Below, piece by piece: positions 10,401-18,013 of a stretch of 64,000 nt of DNA. Location: contig BTPG01000003.1 of NCBI GenBank assembly GCA_036245525.1, positions 155,117,233 through 155,181,232 on the forward strand, read 5' to 3'. The first letter of the stretch is position 1, and each line of letters opens with the position of its first letter. The translations under genes and the position numbers were made by a program. The notes beneath the pieces were generated by a model that was not told where the DNA came from, ran no database searches, and saw only the letters and a list, made by a program, of their open reading frames with translations. The stretch is from Semisulcospira habei (lineage: Eukaryota; Mollusca; Gastropoda; Semisulcospiridae).

Positions 10401-13400
10401 TTGAACCAACGCACAATTTTTGCAAAGATTCTTGGTGTCCATACAGACAAGCAGTTGCATCAGGCACTGTAGACAGGTACAGGCACACTTCTAGTTTACC
10501 TAGGGCAGTTTTAGATGAAATTAAACCTATTTTTAAAGATTTATCAAACACACAGCTCTTGAAAAAGTGTCTTGAAGGTTACACTCAAAACGCCAACGAG
10601 TCGCTCAATGGACTTATTTGGAAATATTGCCCCAAAAGAGGTAATCATGGACTTGTTTCTGTAAATACTTCAGTCCATATTGCTGTAGCAGTCTTCAATG
10701 ATGGAGCTTCAGCTCTGGGAAACATTCTGTCTAAACTGGGATTGTGTGTTGGCAAATTTACCAAAGACTTTCTGATGTTGAAAGATACTTTGCGCGTTCA
10801 AAATGCTCAGCGTCAAGCCAACAGGGCAACATATGAGCAACGAAGAGCGAGGAGAAGGTGCAGGCTGGCACTGGAGGACCAGCAGGATGAAGCTGAAGGA
10901 TTTCCTTACTTGGCAGGGGGGCATTAGTGGACATAAGGTAGGATCATGTGCTGTTTTGTGTATTATTTTTCCTTCGCCGAAGTTTGCGAAAATTGCCAGG
11001 TATTGTTCATTTTTCCCACACTGTACTCACAAATATTAACCAATTACCATAATATTTGGTGTGCAGCTTCTTCATACCAATACCTAGCTATTGTCATACC
11101 AAAATTAGTATAGCTGTTTTTGTTTTTTTGATATTAAATTTTTTAATTAACAAAATTACAAACTTGAAGTGTCAAATTTCATGTGCCTGTACAAAACAAA
11201 CAAATACTGATATAAAAATTCTGGTATGACAAAAGCTTCATTTTATGGTGTAGTTTAAAACTAAAAAAGAATTAAGGGGAAAAAAACAACTGTTTAGAAT
11301 TGGCACTGGCAAAAAGTTTGGGTTTTTGGGCCGTTGAAAATTTAGAATAAATTAGCATAATTAATTAAAATTAATATTAAAACTTTAAACTGTATCAAAC
11401 AAACATTTTTCCTAGTTGCAGACATGTCTCCTGCAATACCATGCCAAATTTCAAGCATGTAGCTTGAATATATCTCTTGTTAGAAAAATAAGAAAAAATG
11501 AACCGTCCAGCCACCGTATCTGCTACCTTACTTTTAAGCATGCGAATACGAGTGATGTCTCGCTAAGGTCAAGGTCACACGCAGGGTCAATAGGTACGAA
11601 AGTGCTATATGTTAAAACAAAAATTGTGCCAGCGCGTCGCTAAATCTTAATGACTAGTTACAACAGTATCATTTATTCATTACTACCTTCAATAATTCTC
11701 CAAAAACTCATCGTCGTCTGCTGATGTAACGCGAGTGCTGATGAAGGACCAGGTTTCAGGAGAAGTTCATCTACACGGCCATCTGGTTGTCTGAAGCACA
11801 CGAATACCACTTGAATAAGGCCAGCTCAGGCACAGAACCTCATGAGCCCCCCCCCCCCCCCCCCCCCCCCCCGCCTCCCTCCCCCCGGACTCATGAGTAT
11901 CTACGTCTCGTTACTGCGTTAAGCCCAGTTCAGGTTGTAAAAACAACATATTTACATATGTTTAATCTTTCACTGCCGAGAAAAATTGAACACCACCCAT
12001 CTGCAAGAGGCGTAGATCCTCATGAGCCCCCGCAGTTGCGGGGGCTCATGAGGATCTACGCCTATTGGTAAAACCGCTTTGCTTACATGCTCCTTGGACG
12101 GCCGGGGCTCTCTGGCGTTGAACGGACACATTTCACAAACAATCTGCGTCCACTGGCAGTGAAGGTGTTAAAAAATGGTTCATGTCATACAAGATTGATA
12201 AATATAAAAGCCCTGATTCCTTCAACGGCAGGCGTGACCCGGGTGCTGATGAACAACCGCGTGGGCAAGCCCAAGTATTATGAGAAATTCATGTACACCG
12301 CCATCCGCCACGAGCTGTGCCAGACGGCCGTCATCCCGCCTTCCATCGCGCCGGCCCTGGCCAAGTACTTCATGGACAGAGAGCTGGACGAGCTTTGCTT
12401 CAACAAGCTCAAGTTCGTCTGGCTGCTGGGAGACAGGGTGCGTCACAGAGACGTTTTCGTCGTACTGGCACGTGTAAGGCTAGGTAGGGAAGGACTGATC
12501 GGGGGTTCGAGGACAGCGGCCCAGTAAAATGAAGATGCTCGGGTCGACGGCGGCCGCAGTGGGTCCGCGCACGACTGTGCGCGGACCCACTGCGGCCGAC
12601 GTCGACCCGAGGGTCTTTTGCTTGCTGAGCAGTGCGGACGAGGTGTTCCTGGTCGGAAAACCAGACGGCACAACGTTGTGTCAATAGCTCTAGTGTTCTG
12701 CTAATCTACAGAAGGTTAAAAACAAAAACGACGCGTCTTTGGACGCAAACAGTGGATTAACAACAACAAAAAGCCCGGGCAAGCACGAGATATCGCGCGT
12801 TTGTCCGGGCTTTTAATCCGTACACCATATCGCACGTTTGTCCGGGCGTTTAATACACTTTTTTCTTCGACGAAACACTGACGTGCAGTTTTTGACCAAC
12901 TCCTGATTTTTCGAACGTTTTTGTTGTTGTTGTTGCAAGGAAACAATAATATTGAAGACCCACTACCGCCGTAAGTGTTCAAAGATACACTTCTGTAGCA
13001 GATGGTTACGAAACGCTACACACAGGTCTAGTTATGGTTCATTTAGAGACAGGAGAATCCAGTTCTGCACACGTCCTCTTTATATCAAGTAACCGGGCTT
13101 GACAATGACTCCACTCCGTTCTAGAAATACAAAGCTTTTAGTGCGAGAAACAGCTAATGCGTGTCCAAACCGCTGTTAGAGGGGCAGATCAGTTACCTCG
13201 GTGGGGGGGGGGGGGGGGGTTCCAACGTTTTGTTTGGGACTTTCAACCTGATACAAAAGGCCTCCCCGACGCTAGACCTTGCATCCAGGGGGCCGAAAAA
13301 TCGACTAAAGCACGGGGGAGGGGGAGGGGTTTTATTGATTGTACATTGCTTAACGTCCCGACAGCAACAAGGCTTTCTCAGGACGTGCCTGCACTGCTTG

Positions 13401-16400
13401 TGAAAAAAAAAAACTAAACAGAACATTGAATGTATGTCACCAGCCGGTCAAATACGTTAAATAAGCCTAACACATAGGGCCTAAATAAAGCTAAGACCAT
13501 TTAGCAACACACATCCAATATCAAGCGCTACAGGCAGTGCAGACAGTAGGGAGAGTTTTAAAAAGGCAAATACAGGTGAATGGACAAAGGGTAGACAGAA
13601 ACACATGCCCCAGAATAGAGAGAAAAACCCACCCTGTGGGGCTGACCAGGGTGACCCTGGGAACTAAAAAATACCTAACCCCACCCAAGTCCCCCAAGGC
13701 AGACCCAGGTGGGGTGGGAGGGGGAGGGAGGGGGGGTTGGAGTGGGTGTGGGTGGGAAGTGGGGGAGAAGAGAAGGCGCGTGCATGTGTTAATTAAGACT
13801 CCCCATTCGCCAAAATATCAAACAACGGGAGGGGGGAGTGGCGGGGGAGGAGAGTACAGACATCCGCCCCTGCATTAGGTGTATCTCACAAGGCATAACA
13901 AACGCAAATGGTGCTGAAATGTGTCTTCAGATTTATGCGTAATGGTACTTTAATCTTTCTTGTTACCCCGAAGCCTCTTTCTTTCTTTCACTTTATAGCA
14001 TGTTTCGCACGAGGCGCCCGGCCCGCGGAAATGTGTCAGATCTTTGCGCAGACAAAGGCTGACACAAGAATGATTAAAATTCAGTTTACCTTGGTTTCAC
14101 GGAAAAACAGTGAATGGCTGTGCTGGAGTAAACCACATACAGTTCTTGTTCTTGATAGTACAAGTCATCCTCAGTATATCAGCGATACCGGGAGTCATAA
14201 AGTCAGACCGCGTTGTTTTCGATTGCGTTATTGCAGCCAGTGTTGAATGTGAGAAGCCCCGTACACACCCTGTGACTGGCCTGTAAATCCGCACCTTTCT
14301 TACTCTGACAGGTCACGAAGGCGGCAGTGGAAGGGGCACTCAAATTTTCCAGCGCGGTTTTTGTCGCTTACACATCGTGCGAGCTAAACATTGCTGCAGT
14401 AGGCACCGTGCAGGACGCCGACAAATTCAATGATTTCTGTTGTGGGCGGCCCGTCCCCAACGCCTTTATGCGGGTCGTGGACGAGGAGGGAAAGCCATTG
14501 CTTCCTCTCGAGAAGGGCTCGGTGGAGATACGCTCCCCCCTCATGTTCAAGGTTGGTGGCACAGATTCAGAGTACTGCTGAGGTTAACCCAGTTAGGCCT
14601 GACAGACGCACAAATGGGTTATTAACCCATTTAACCCCACGGCCGGATTTCTCAAAAGTTGGAGGTGTTACCTGACGACTGTGTGCCAGCTGCTGGAGAT
14701 GGATCGACCAGGATAATTCAAGGGTAGTGCCAGATGAGCTTGGCGCCTTCAGACCCCCACCCACCCCCCACACCGGCTTTGGTACCGGTTTCAGGCCACT
14801 TTACAAATTTCAAATACAAGCGATCAAAAATCTCTGTAACTTCAGTAGAGGCTGAACTGGCCCTTCGTCTGTCTTGTACTTTGTCTTAAATGGTGTAAAT
14901 CCGTGTCTGTTACGTGAGTGTGCGTGTTGGGTTTCTGTTCGCGGCGCTTTGAGTCGATTTCCCCCAAAATTAAGAAAAAGCGCCTATATAATAACGGTAT
15001 TATTATTATTATTATTAAAAGCATTTATGAAGGCGATGTATCCATTAACCCGTTAGTCTGGAGCAGGTCGCTTTAAAGGCCCACTACCGCTGTAAGTGTT
15101 CAAAGATACGCTTCTGTAACAGATGGTTACGAAACGCTACACACAGGTCTAGATATTGTTCATTTAGACACAGGACGATGCAGTACTGCACACATCAGCA
15201 TCAGGTAGTTTGACAATGACTCTACTCCGCTCTATAAATACAACGCTTTCAGTACGAGAAACTGCTAAAAATAGATTTACACGCTAACGGCTGGGCAGAA
15301 TAAATAAGTGCGATTACGTGTGTGCTTTTGCTGCGTGTCCCAACCGCTGTTAAAGTTCATTAGGTGTGTCGACAAGGCATAACACACACAAATGGCGCTC
15401 AAATATGTTTTCAGATTTACTCGTAATGGTACTTTAACTCATTCTACCCCAACACCGAAATCCCCAAATTTTGCCGTTGTCCTCTGAAGACTGCACTCTA
15501 GTGCAGGACACAGATCGACCATGATAGTTCACTAAGGGTGATGCCCCAGAATAGCTTGGCGCCCATAGGCGCCAAGCTATTCTGGCATCACCCTTGAACT
15601 ATCATGGTCAATCCTTATCTTGCTGTGGTGTGTCTGGGGTAGAATGGGTTAAGCGTGTTGTATTGCTTTCTTTGTTAGTTATGTACTACTGTCAGTAACT
15701 AGCCGGTGATTATTGAACCTCACGACGATAGAGCCATGAGGTCCAACCTGACAGGCCGCACGACACTTTCTGTTCTGTGACTTTGGACATGACGGCCTAG
15801 ACCTGTGAGTTCCAAAATCACAGGCCGGCATTGACACGTTTTAAACCCGTTATGGAGGTCGAGTCCTTCACTGCTGAGAAAAGAAATAGTGAACATGATC
15901 CAACCGCAAGAGGCATATGCTTCTTGTTGGAACCACTTTGTATCCATGTTCCTTGGACAGCCAGGATTGTTTAACCCATTTAGCCCCAGGACACTGCTGC
16001 AGGAGATGCCGGATTGATCATGATAATTCAAGGGTAGTGCCAGATGAGCTTGGCGCCTGAATGCGCCAAGCTCATCTGGCACTATCCTTGAATTATCATG
16101 ATCAGTCCACCTCCTGCAACTGGTACATAGTCGTTCAGTTCAGTAACACTTCCAAAATTTGAGAAAAGCAGCCGTGGTGCTAAAAGGGTTAACATTGAAT
16201 TAACAAAGATTTCATAAACGCAGTTTGCGTCTCCTGGCAGCGCAGGGGTTAAACGTTGTAGAGTCTTCTTGTAAAACAGGCCACCATTCCTTTGACCGAC
16301 TGTCGGTAGCGCTTTTAGTCGAGGTTATTTTATACAGAAATCCCATCCCCCCCCCCCCCCCCCCCCATTCCTCCCCGACCAGGAGCGCTACCGACAGGAA

Positions 16401-17094
16401 TACAGTCTTGAACGAACAAATGTGTCCTGTGGACTCTTCTCTGTCGATAACGCTTTTCAGTCGAGGTGGTACCTGTATAAATCACCTCGACTGAAAGCGC
16501 TATCGACAGAGAAAGCCGTCACTGAACAGGATACATTTGCTCGTTCAGGAATACCTATTCGATCCGGAGGAAAACAAAGCGGCCCTGACGGAGGACGGCT
16601 ATCTCCGCACGGGGGACACGGGCTGGCTAGACTCCACGGGCCAGCTGTACGTCGAGAGGCGGCAAGCAGACCTGATCACGTTCCAGGGACAGACGGTAGA
16701 CCCAAGCTGGATGGAAGCCAAGATCAGGCAGTACCCGGGAGTGCTGGACGCCGTCATCGTAGTGGCCGACAACGGGACCACAGAGGCGCAGAAGGAGGCC
16801 ATTTGCATGTGCGTGGTGGTGAACGATAGCATTACCGTTCCAGAGGTGAGTCCCCAGTGCACACAAGGTCATTGGGCCGACGTCGGCCCGCGCACGGGCC
16901 AACGGCGGCCCGATGACCTTGTGCGCATTGGGTCAGTCTCGCGTGTCACTACTAAAGGCACGAATAAATAGCACCGTCACTTCCGGTCAACCCCTCGCGC
17001 GGTGGTACAAGCGTAGTGTAAATGTTCCTAAACTGATGTTGGCGCGATGTCCTTGAAGAAACTATAATATTGCAGGGGCAGATCGGGTTGGGGT

Positions 17095-17125
<31 letters not shown>

Positions 17126-17915
17126 GGGGGCGCTGATTCTAAGAGTCGGAAACACCCTCCCCATTCTTTAAAATGCTATATCAGTCAAAGTCCTTTTTTT
17201 TTTTAAATTTCAAAACCCCCATCCTCTACCCCGCTTGTCGATATTTCTAAGAGTGTTGAAAAGATGCAAGATCATACAAGACTGCAGGGAACCCAGCGGA
17301 AAAAGAAACACGCTTAGAGACGACAGTTACAACACAATTTATTCATATTTTGGGTAAATACCTTTCTTCAAAATAGACAAACAAAGTTAGAGATCAGTCG
17401 CTACTTATATTATCAGCGAAAAAGGAATGCATACACGACTGGGAAGCAAGGTCCGGGGTCGGGAGGCCCTTTGTGTCAGGTTGGAGGGCCCGGGCCAAAC
17501 GGAAAGTTGGAACCACAGCCCTCCGCTGATTGTGTGTGCGTGCGCCATGATGTGACACAGGCCATGTGCGTAATGGTGGTGGATTACGGTAGCATATTAA
17601 AACAAAATCACGCGCTATAAACCATTCACATCATCACAGTCACGTTTTTTTTTCTTTCTTTCAACCGACGTTTACCCGCAAGTCTTAGATTTCAACAACG
17701 TGCACGTGTCCGCCCAGTGACTGATGTGTCTTACTTGCTTGCAGGTCAAATTTAAGATCGAGACAGAACTGTATGGTACGTACCCCGAGGCAGAGCCGCT
17801 GGCGAACCTGAAAGGCTGGATCTATTATTTACGCTTCGAGGGCTTTCCCCTGAAGTACTTGAACAAAATTGACCGGGTGATGTTAGCGAGACAGTCAGCT
17901 AAACGGATTGTGTGA
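4155..17915 (+). CDS. Acyl-CoA synthetase-like AMP-binding enzyme, 8 exons
   Basis: Joining 4155-4439, 5029-5230, 6673-6803, 8220-8358, 12232-12437, 14312-14551, 16549-16845 and 17745-17915 gives 1671 nt, or 556 codons plus a TGA. Every junction is GT-AG and every phase matches. The product has the layout and length of the acyl-CoA synthetase/4-coumarate-CoA ligase/luciferase superfamily, which activates a carboxylic acid with ATP and then transfers it to CoA. Visible motifs are PKLAVQTHRNM after the A3 site, GSVEIRSPLMF (A6), DGYLRTGDTGWLD (A7), the hinge-like RRQADLITFQGQTVDP (A8) and NKIDRVML with the A10 lysine. The A3 phosphate loop reads TTAAGEGRYPK instead of TSGTTGxPK, and A5 reads YTSCE instead of YGxTE, so catalysis is uncertain. 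There is no signal peptide and no SKL-type C-terminus (it ends SAKRIV). The acyl substrate cannot be read. An upstream in-frame extension without ATG reaches 4017, so an earlier coding exon is possible. Confidence 0.88.
4464..4535. repeat. Perfect-arm hairpin just inside intron 1
   Basis: Arms GACTGGTTGTCTCCCTNGATTCG-type pair around GCGCCGAAAGGCGC. It lies 25 bases after the exon 1 donor and between two near-identical 45-bp stretches (4418-4460 and 4583-4628). Confidence 0.8.
4583..4628 (+). repeat. Duplicate of exon 1 end and donor
   Basis: GTCTGTCAACGGAACG...TGTAAAGTGAG repeats exon 1 positions 4419-4446 plus the first intron bases. It keeps a GTGAGT donor that scores better by eye than the one at 4440. 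Confidence 0.75.
4667..4800. repeat. Hairpin element, family B, degraded
   Basis: Right half is clear (GGCGCCAAACGACTAGTCTGG, CCGCCCTTGAACTGTCACC) and starts TTAACTCATCGG; the left arm is mostly lost. Confidence 0.6.
4884..4976. repeat. Hairpin element, family A
   Basis: TTAAACCCTTTGGCTGTCGG to GACAGCCAAAGGCTTAA, centred on GATTCCGACAGGACTC. It ends about 50 bases before exon 2 of the synthetase gene and so overlaps the region expected to hold its branch site. Confidence 0.88.
5029..5230 (+). CDS. Synthetase exon 2 (residues 96-163)
   Basis: Begins after an acceptor ending CGCAG and reads AYDVGDLVYILRKSHATTLI, the usual stretch between A2 and A3 in this superfamily. It ends in phase 1 at GTACTG. 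The first G of the next codon is completed by exon 3, giving DPEKGDF. Confidence 0.85.
5231..6000 (+). other. Intron 2, family-H hairpins
   Basis: Two family-H hairpins, at about 5628-5695 and 5815-5885 (GCGGCTCTAGTTGGTGTAGAGCCG core). No exon-like stretch. Confidence 0.6.
6001..6285 (+). repeat. Tandem array, 3 x 95 bp
   Basis: Three copies start at 6001, 6096 and 6191 and are almost identical (one C/T difference seen near 6242). The unit begins TTGTTCAGTGTCTCTACC and ends CGCTCTCGTTCGTTGTTGA. A reverse-complement piece of the unit end lies at 5958-5983. Confidence 0.95.
6405..6525. repeat. Hairpin element, family G
   Basis: Arms CCCAATGCGCAAAAGGGTCA and GCCTGTTGCGCATTGGGG around GGCCCGCGCACGGC. 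Related to 12529-12622, 16862-16937 and 39853-39925. Confidence 0.75.
6673..6803 (+). CDS. Synthetase exon 3 (degenerate A3 loop)
   Basis: Starts after TTGCAG, ends at GTGAGA, and completes the split codon of exon 2. The last residues are FVCTILTTAAGEGRYPKL, where the family has the ATP phosphate loop YTSGTTGxPK. The G and PK are kept, but the Thr/Ser cluster is largely lost. Confidence 0.85.
6804..7306 (+). other. Intron 3, no feature seen
   Basis: Unremarkable sequence between exon 3 and the family-D element. Confidence 0.4.
7307..7495. repeat. Hairpin element, family D, full length
   Basis: Begins TTAATCCTTTCACTGCG and ends GGCAGCAAAAGGGTTAA, with CAAGAGGCATAGATCCTCGT inside. Outer ends are inverted and TTAA-bounded. 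Confidence 0.75.
7607..7687. repeat. Hairpin element with TTAA ends (family E)
   Basis: TTAACTCATTGGAGACGTGC to GCACGTCTCCAATGAGTTAA, arms nearly perfect over 37 bp around CGCGGCGGTTCGCCGCG. Only one copy in the window. Confidence 0.9.
7787..7866. repeat. Hairpin core, family D
   Basis: CAAGAGACACAGATCCTCAT pairs with ATGAAGATCTATGTCTCTTG around CCCCCGCAACTGCAGGGG. Confidence 0.8.
8052..8130. repeat. Hairpin, GCGAGATTTTCATTGT arms
   Basis: Perfect 16-bp arms around TATA, with T-rich and A-rich outer stretches. It lies inside intron 3, about 90 bases before exon 4. Confidence 0.8.
8220..8358 (+). CDS. Synthetase exon 4
   Basis: Continues directly from PKL with AVQTHRNMIAAARLY, the conserved THRN helix after the A3 loop, then DRYFMNSNLGSADGHFALTL. 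It ends in phase 1 at GTACGA. No clear LPxxH (A4) motif is seen here. Confidence 0.85.
8398..8452. repeat. Hairpin, GAAATCAGCCTGA arms
   Basis: Inverted CCGAAATCAGCCTGA / TCAGGCTGATTTCAGCCCG, 40 bases into intron 4. Confidence 0.75.
9016..9677 (+). pseudogene. Mutator-like transposase, N-terminal part
   Basis: Begins MSTDLKRRGEKRKKKKPPKN, a basic leader, followed by a Ser/Glu-rich acidic stretch. Then come two cysteine clusters (VCSLCHSEVSL, FHCSNARCKGG) and CIGCDHSD, typical of the zinc-binding N-terminus of this family. It stops at a TAG at 9675. The second frame takes over 20-25 bases earlier, so one indel near 9660-9675 separates the halves. Confidence 0.75.
9653..10927 (+). pseudogene. 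Mutator-like transposase, catalytic part
   Basis: The DDE domain is readable: VSGDGTWMTRGHSSKIGAAS carries the first Asp, RYIGDGDTHSF the second, and NESLNGLIWKYCPK the Glu. KVCKSCEKYEK and a CxxH-like HADSCTKNH lie between. It ends in an Arg-rich tail (YEQRRARRRCRL). This matches the animal MULE family with domain name Mutator-like transposase. The ORF is otherwise open over 424 codons, so the insertion is fairly young. Confidence 0.82.
10928..11840 (+). other. AT-rich 3' part of the MULE and intron sequence
   Basis: No ORF of note. The right end of the transposon should lie here. ATTTCAAGCATGTAGCTTGA near 11450 resembles the repeat at 53930. Confidence 0.4.
11847..11872. repeat. Poly-C run (26) in a family-D core
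   Basis: The CCCCCGCAACTGCGGGGG loop of a family-D hairpin (about 11825-11915) has been replaced by a 26-base C run. Arms CAGAACCTCATGAG and CTCATGAGTATCTACGTCTC are still recognisable. Confidence 0.85.
11962..12171. repeat. Hairpin element, family D, full length
   Basis: TTAATCTTTCACTGCCGAGA ... CACTGGCAGTGAAGGTGTTAA. Core arms GTAGATCCTCATGAGCCCCC and GGGGGCTCATGAGGATCTAC are perfect. TTAA at both ends. It ends 60 bases before exon 5. Confidence 0.9.
12232..12437 (+). CDS. Synthetase exon 5
   Basis: Encodes GVTRVLMNNRVGKPKYYEKF and then the helix CQTAVIPPSIAPALAKYF, which corresponds to the TxxxxVPPxxxxL segment of the family. The acceptor is CGGCAG and the donor GTGCGT, phase 0. The intron before it (3.9 kb) carries the Mutator-like insertion. 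Confidence 0.87.
12529..12622. repeat. Hairpin element, family G
   Basis: Arms GGGTCGACGGCGGCCGCAGT and ACTGCGGCCGACGTCGACCC around GGTCCGCGCACGACTGTGCG; very GC-rich. Confidence 0.9.
12955..13945 (+). repeat. Family-I repeat split by a hAT-like element
   Basis: CCCACTACCGCCGTAAGTGT ... TGTCCAAACCGCTGTTAGA (12960-13180) and AGGTGTATCTCACAAGGC ... GGTACTTTAA (13876-13950) are the two halves of the repeat seen whole at 15073-15437. Confidence 0.8.
13180..13873. mobile_element. Non-autonomous hAT-like element
   Basis: About 694 bp with ends AGGGGCAGATC and, inverted, AGGGGCGGATG. These resemble the CAGGGGCGGATC ends of many animal hAT elements. No ORF, but G-rich tracts. It sits inside a family-I repeat. 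The 8-bp target duplication is not clear. Confidence 0.6.
14312..14551 (+). CDS. Synthetase exon 6 (A5-A6)
   Basis: Begins after CTGACAG and is exactly 80 codons. AYTSCELN sits where the family has the A5 motif YGxTE. KGSVEIRSPLMF matches the A6 strand (GELxVRGPxVF). The donor is GTTGGT. Confidence 0.87.
14622..14751. repeat. Hairpin element, family B, left half
   Basis: Starts TTAACCCATTTAACCCCACG and runs to GATGAGCTTGGCGCCT, then stops at the palindrome centre and joins SINE-like sequence. Confidence 0.75.
14765..15020 (+). repeat. SINE 3' body, 5' truncated
   Basis: Shares order and sequence with the tRNA-derived SINE at 54023-54452: TTTGGTACCGGTTTCAG, CAAATACAAGCGATCAAAAA, TGCGTGTTGGGTTTCTGTTC and GCGCCTATATAATAAC. 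It then ends in (ATT)n. The tRNA-like head is absent. Confidence 0.75.
15073..15437 (+). repeat. Family-I repeat, complete
   Basis: 365 bp from TTAAAGGCCCACTACCGC to GGTACTTTAA. Ends are weakly inverted (TTAAAG...CTTTAA) and TTAA-bounded. Its last TTAA is also the first TTAA of the next family-B element. Other copies: 12955-13945 and 36343-36722. Confidence 0.85.
15434..15652. repeat. Hairpin element, family B, full length
   Basis: TTAACTCATTCTACCCC ... GGGGTAGAATGGGTTAA, so the outermost ends form perfect inverted repeats. The central arms are AGGGTGATGCCCCAGAATAG and CTATTCTGGCATCACCCTT. Confidence 0.92.
15765..15840. repeat. Hairpin, family H
   Basis: TCTGTGACTTTGGACATGAC pairs with GTGAGTTCCAAAATCACAGG. 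Confidence 0.7.
15862..16253. repeat. Family-D element split by a family-B element
   Basis: Left part CCTTCACTGCTGAGAAAAG ... CCTTGGACAGCCAGGATTGT, right part CATTGAATTAACAAAG ... CTGGCAGCGCAGGGGTTAA. Between them lies 15971-16192. Confidence 0.85.
15971..16192. repeat. Family-B element inserted at TTAA
   Basis: Begins TTAACCCATTTAGCCCC and ends GTGCTAAAAGGGTTAA, with the central palindrome around GGCGCCTGAATGCGCC. It interrupts a family-D element with TTAA on both sides, as expected for a 4-bp TTAA target duplication. Confidence 0.9.
16300..16400. repeat. Family-A hairpin split by poly-C
   Basis: CTGTCGGTAGCGCTTTTAGT pairs with GGAGCGCTACCGACAG. The loop contains a run of about 18 C. Confidence 0.75.
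16438..16518. repeat. Family-A hairpin before exon 7
   Basis: CTCTGTCGATAACGCTTTTC pairs with GAAAGCGCTATCGACAGAG over more than 30 bp around GGTACC. It ends 30 bases before the exon 7 acceptor. Confidence 0.9.
16549..16845 (+). CDS. Synthetase exon 7 (A7-A8)
   Basis: 99 codons between GTTCAG and GTGAGT. It contains EYLFDPEENKAALTEDGY, the A7 aspartate in RTGDTGWLD, and the A8 hinge region RRQADLITFQGQTVDP. This is the best conserved exon of the gene. Confidence 0.92.
16862..16937. repeat. Family-G hairpin after exon 7
   Basis: ACACAAGGTCATTGGGCCGA pairs with CGGCCCGATGACCTTGTGCG around CCCGCGCACGGGC. It starts 17 bases after the exon 7 donor. Confidence 0.85.
17073..17165. repeat. hAT-like end plus poly-G (22)
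   Basis: GCAGGGGCAGATCGGGTTGG resembles the left end of the element at 13180. It is followed by (GT)6 and 22 G at 17109-17130. The right end was not found. Confidence 0.5.
17166..17744 (+). other. Rest of intron 7
   Basis: AGACGACAGTTACAACACAATT near 17317 is half of the hairpin seen whole at 37300-37355. Otherwise nothing. Confidence 0.4.
17745..17915 (+). CDS. Synthetase exon 8 (C-terminal lysine, stop)
   Basis: After TTGCAG, it encodes the C-terminal subdomain ending at TGA 17913-17915. LKYLNKIDRVML keeps the A10 lysine that contacts the acyl-adenylate in active members. No polyadenylation signal was assigned; the hairpin holding the RTE element starts about 35 bases downstream. Confidence 0.9.
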   Translation, partial: VKFKIETELYGTYPEAEPLANLKGWIYYLRFEGFPLKYLNKIDRVMLARQSAKRIV

Positions 17916-18013
17916 AGAAAAGTGCGACTCATAACCAGTGCAGATCTCACAATGCGTGGATCACCCATAATAGTTCAAAGGAGGTGCCAGAATAGCTTGG
18001 CGCCTCTACTTAC

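Larger units (their letters stand above)
8640..11640 (+). mobile_element. Mutator-like DNA transposon in synthetase intron 4
   Basis: Both boundaries are approximate. Two overlapping frames at 9016-9677 and 9653-10927 make one transposase of the animal Mutator-like (MULE) type, broken by one frameshift. I could not find convincing terminal inverted repeats or a 8-11 bp target duplication. A 29-bp direct repeat (GAAATAATGAGCCTCTCCC...) occurs at about 8841 and 8881, upstream of the gene. AT-rich sequence follows the ORF to about 11400. Confidence 0.7.

Noticed and set aside
12280..12477. Serine-rich overlapping ORF in synthetase exon 5
   Set aside because: Shadow frame of a real GC-rich exon.
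13157..13426. Gly-rich small proteins around 13.2 kb
   Set aside because: Produced by G tracts inside the hAT-like element.
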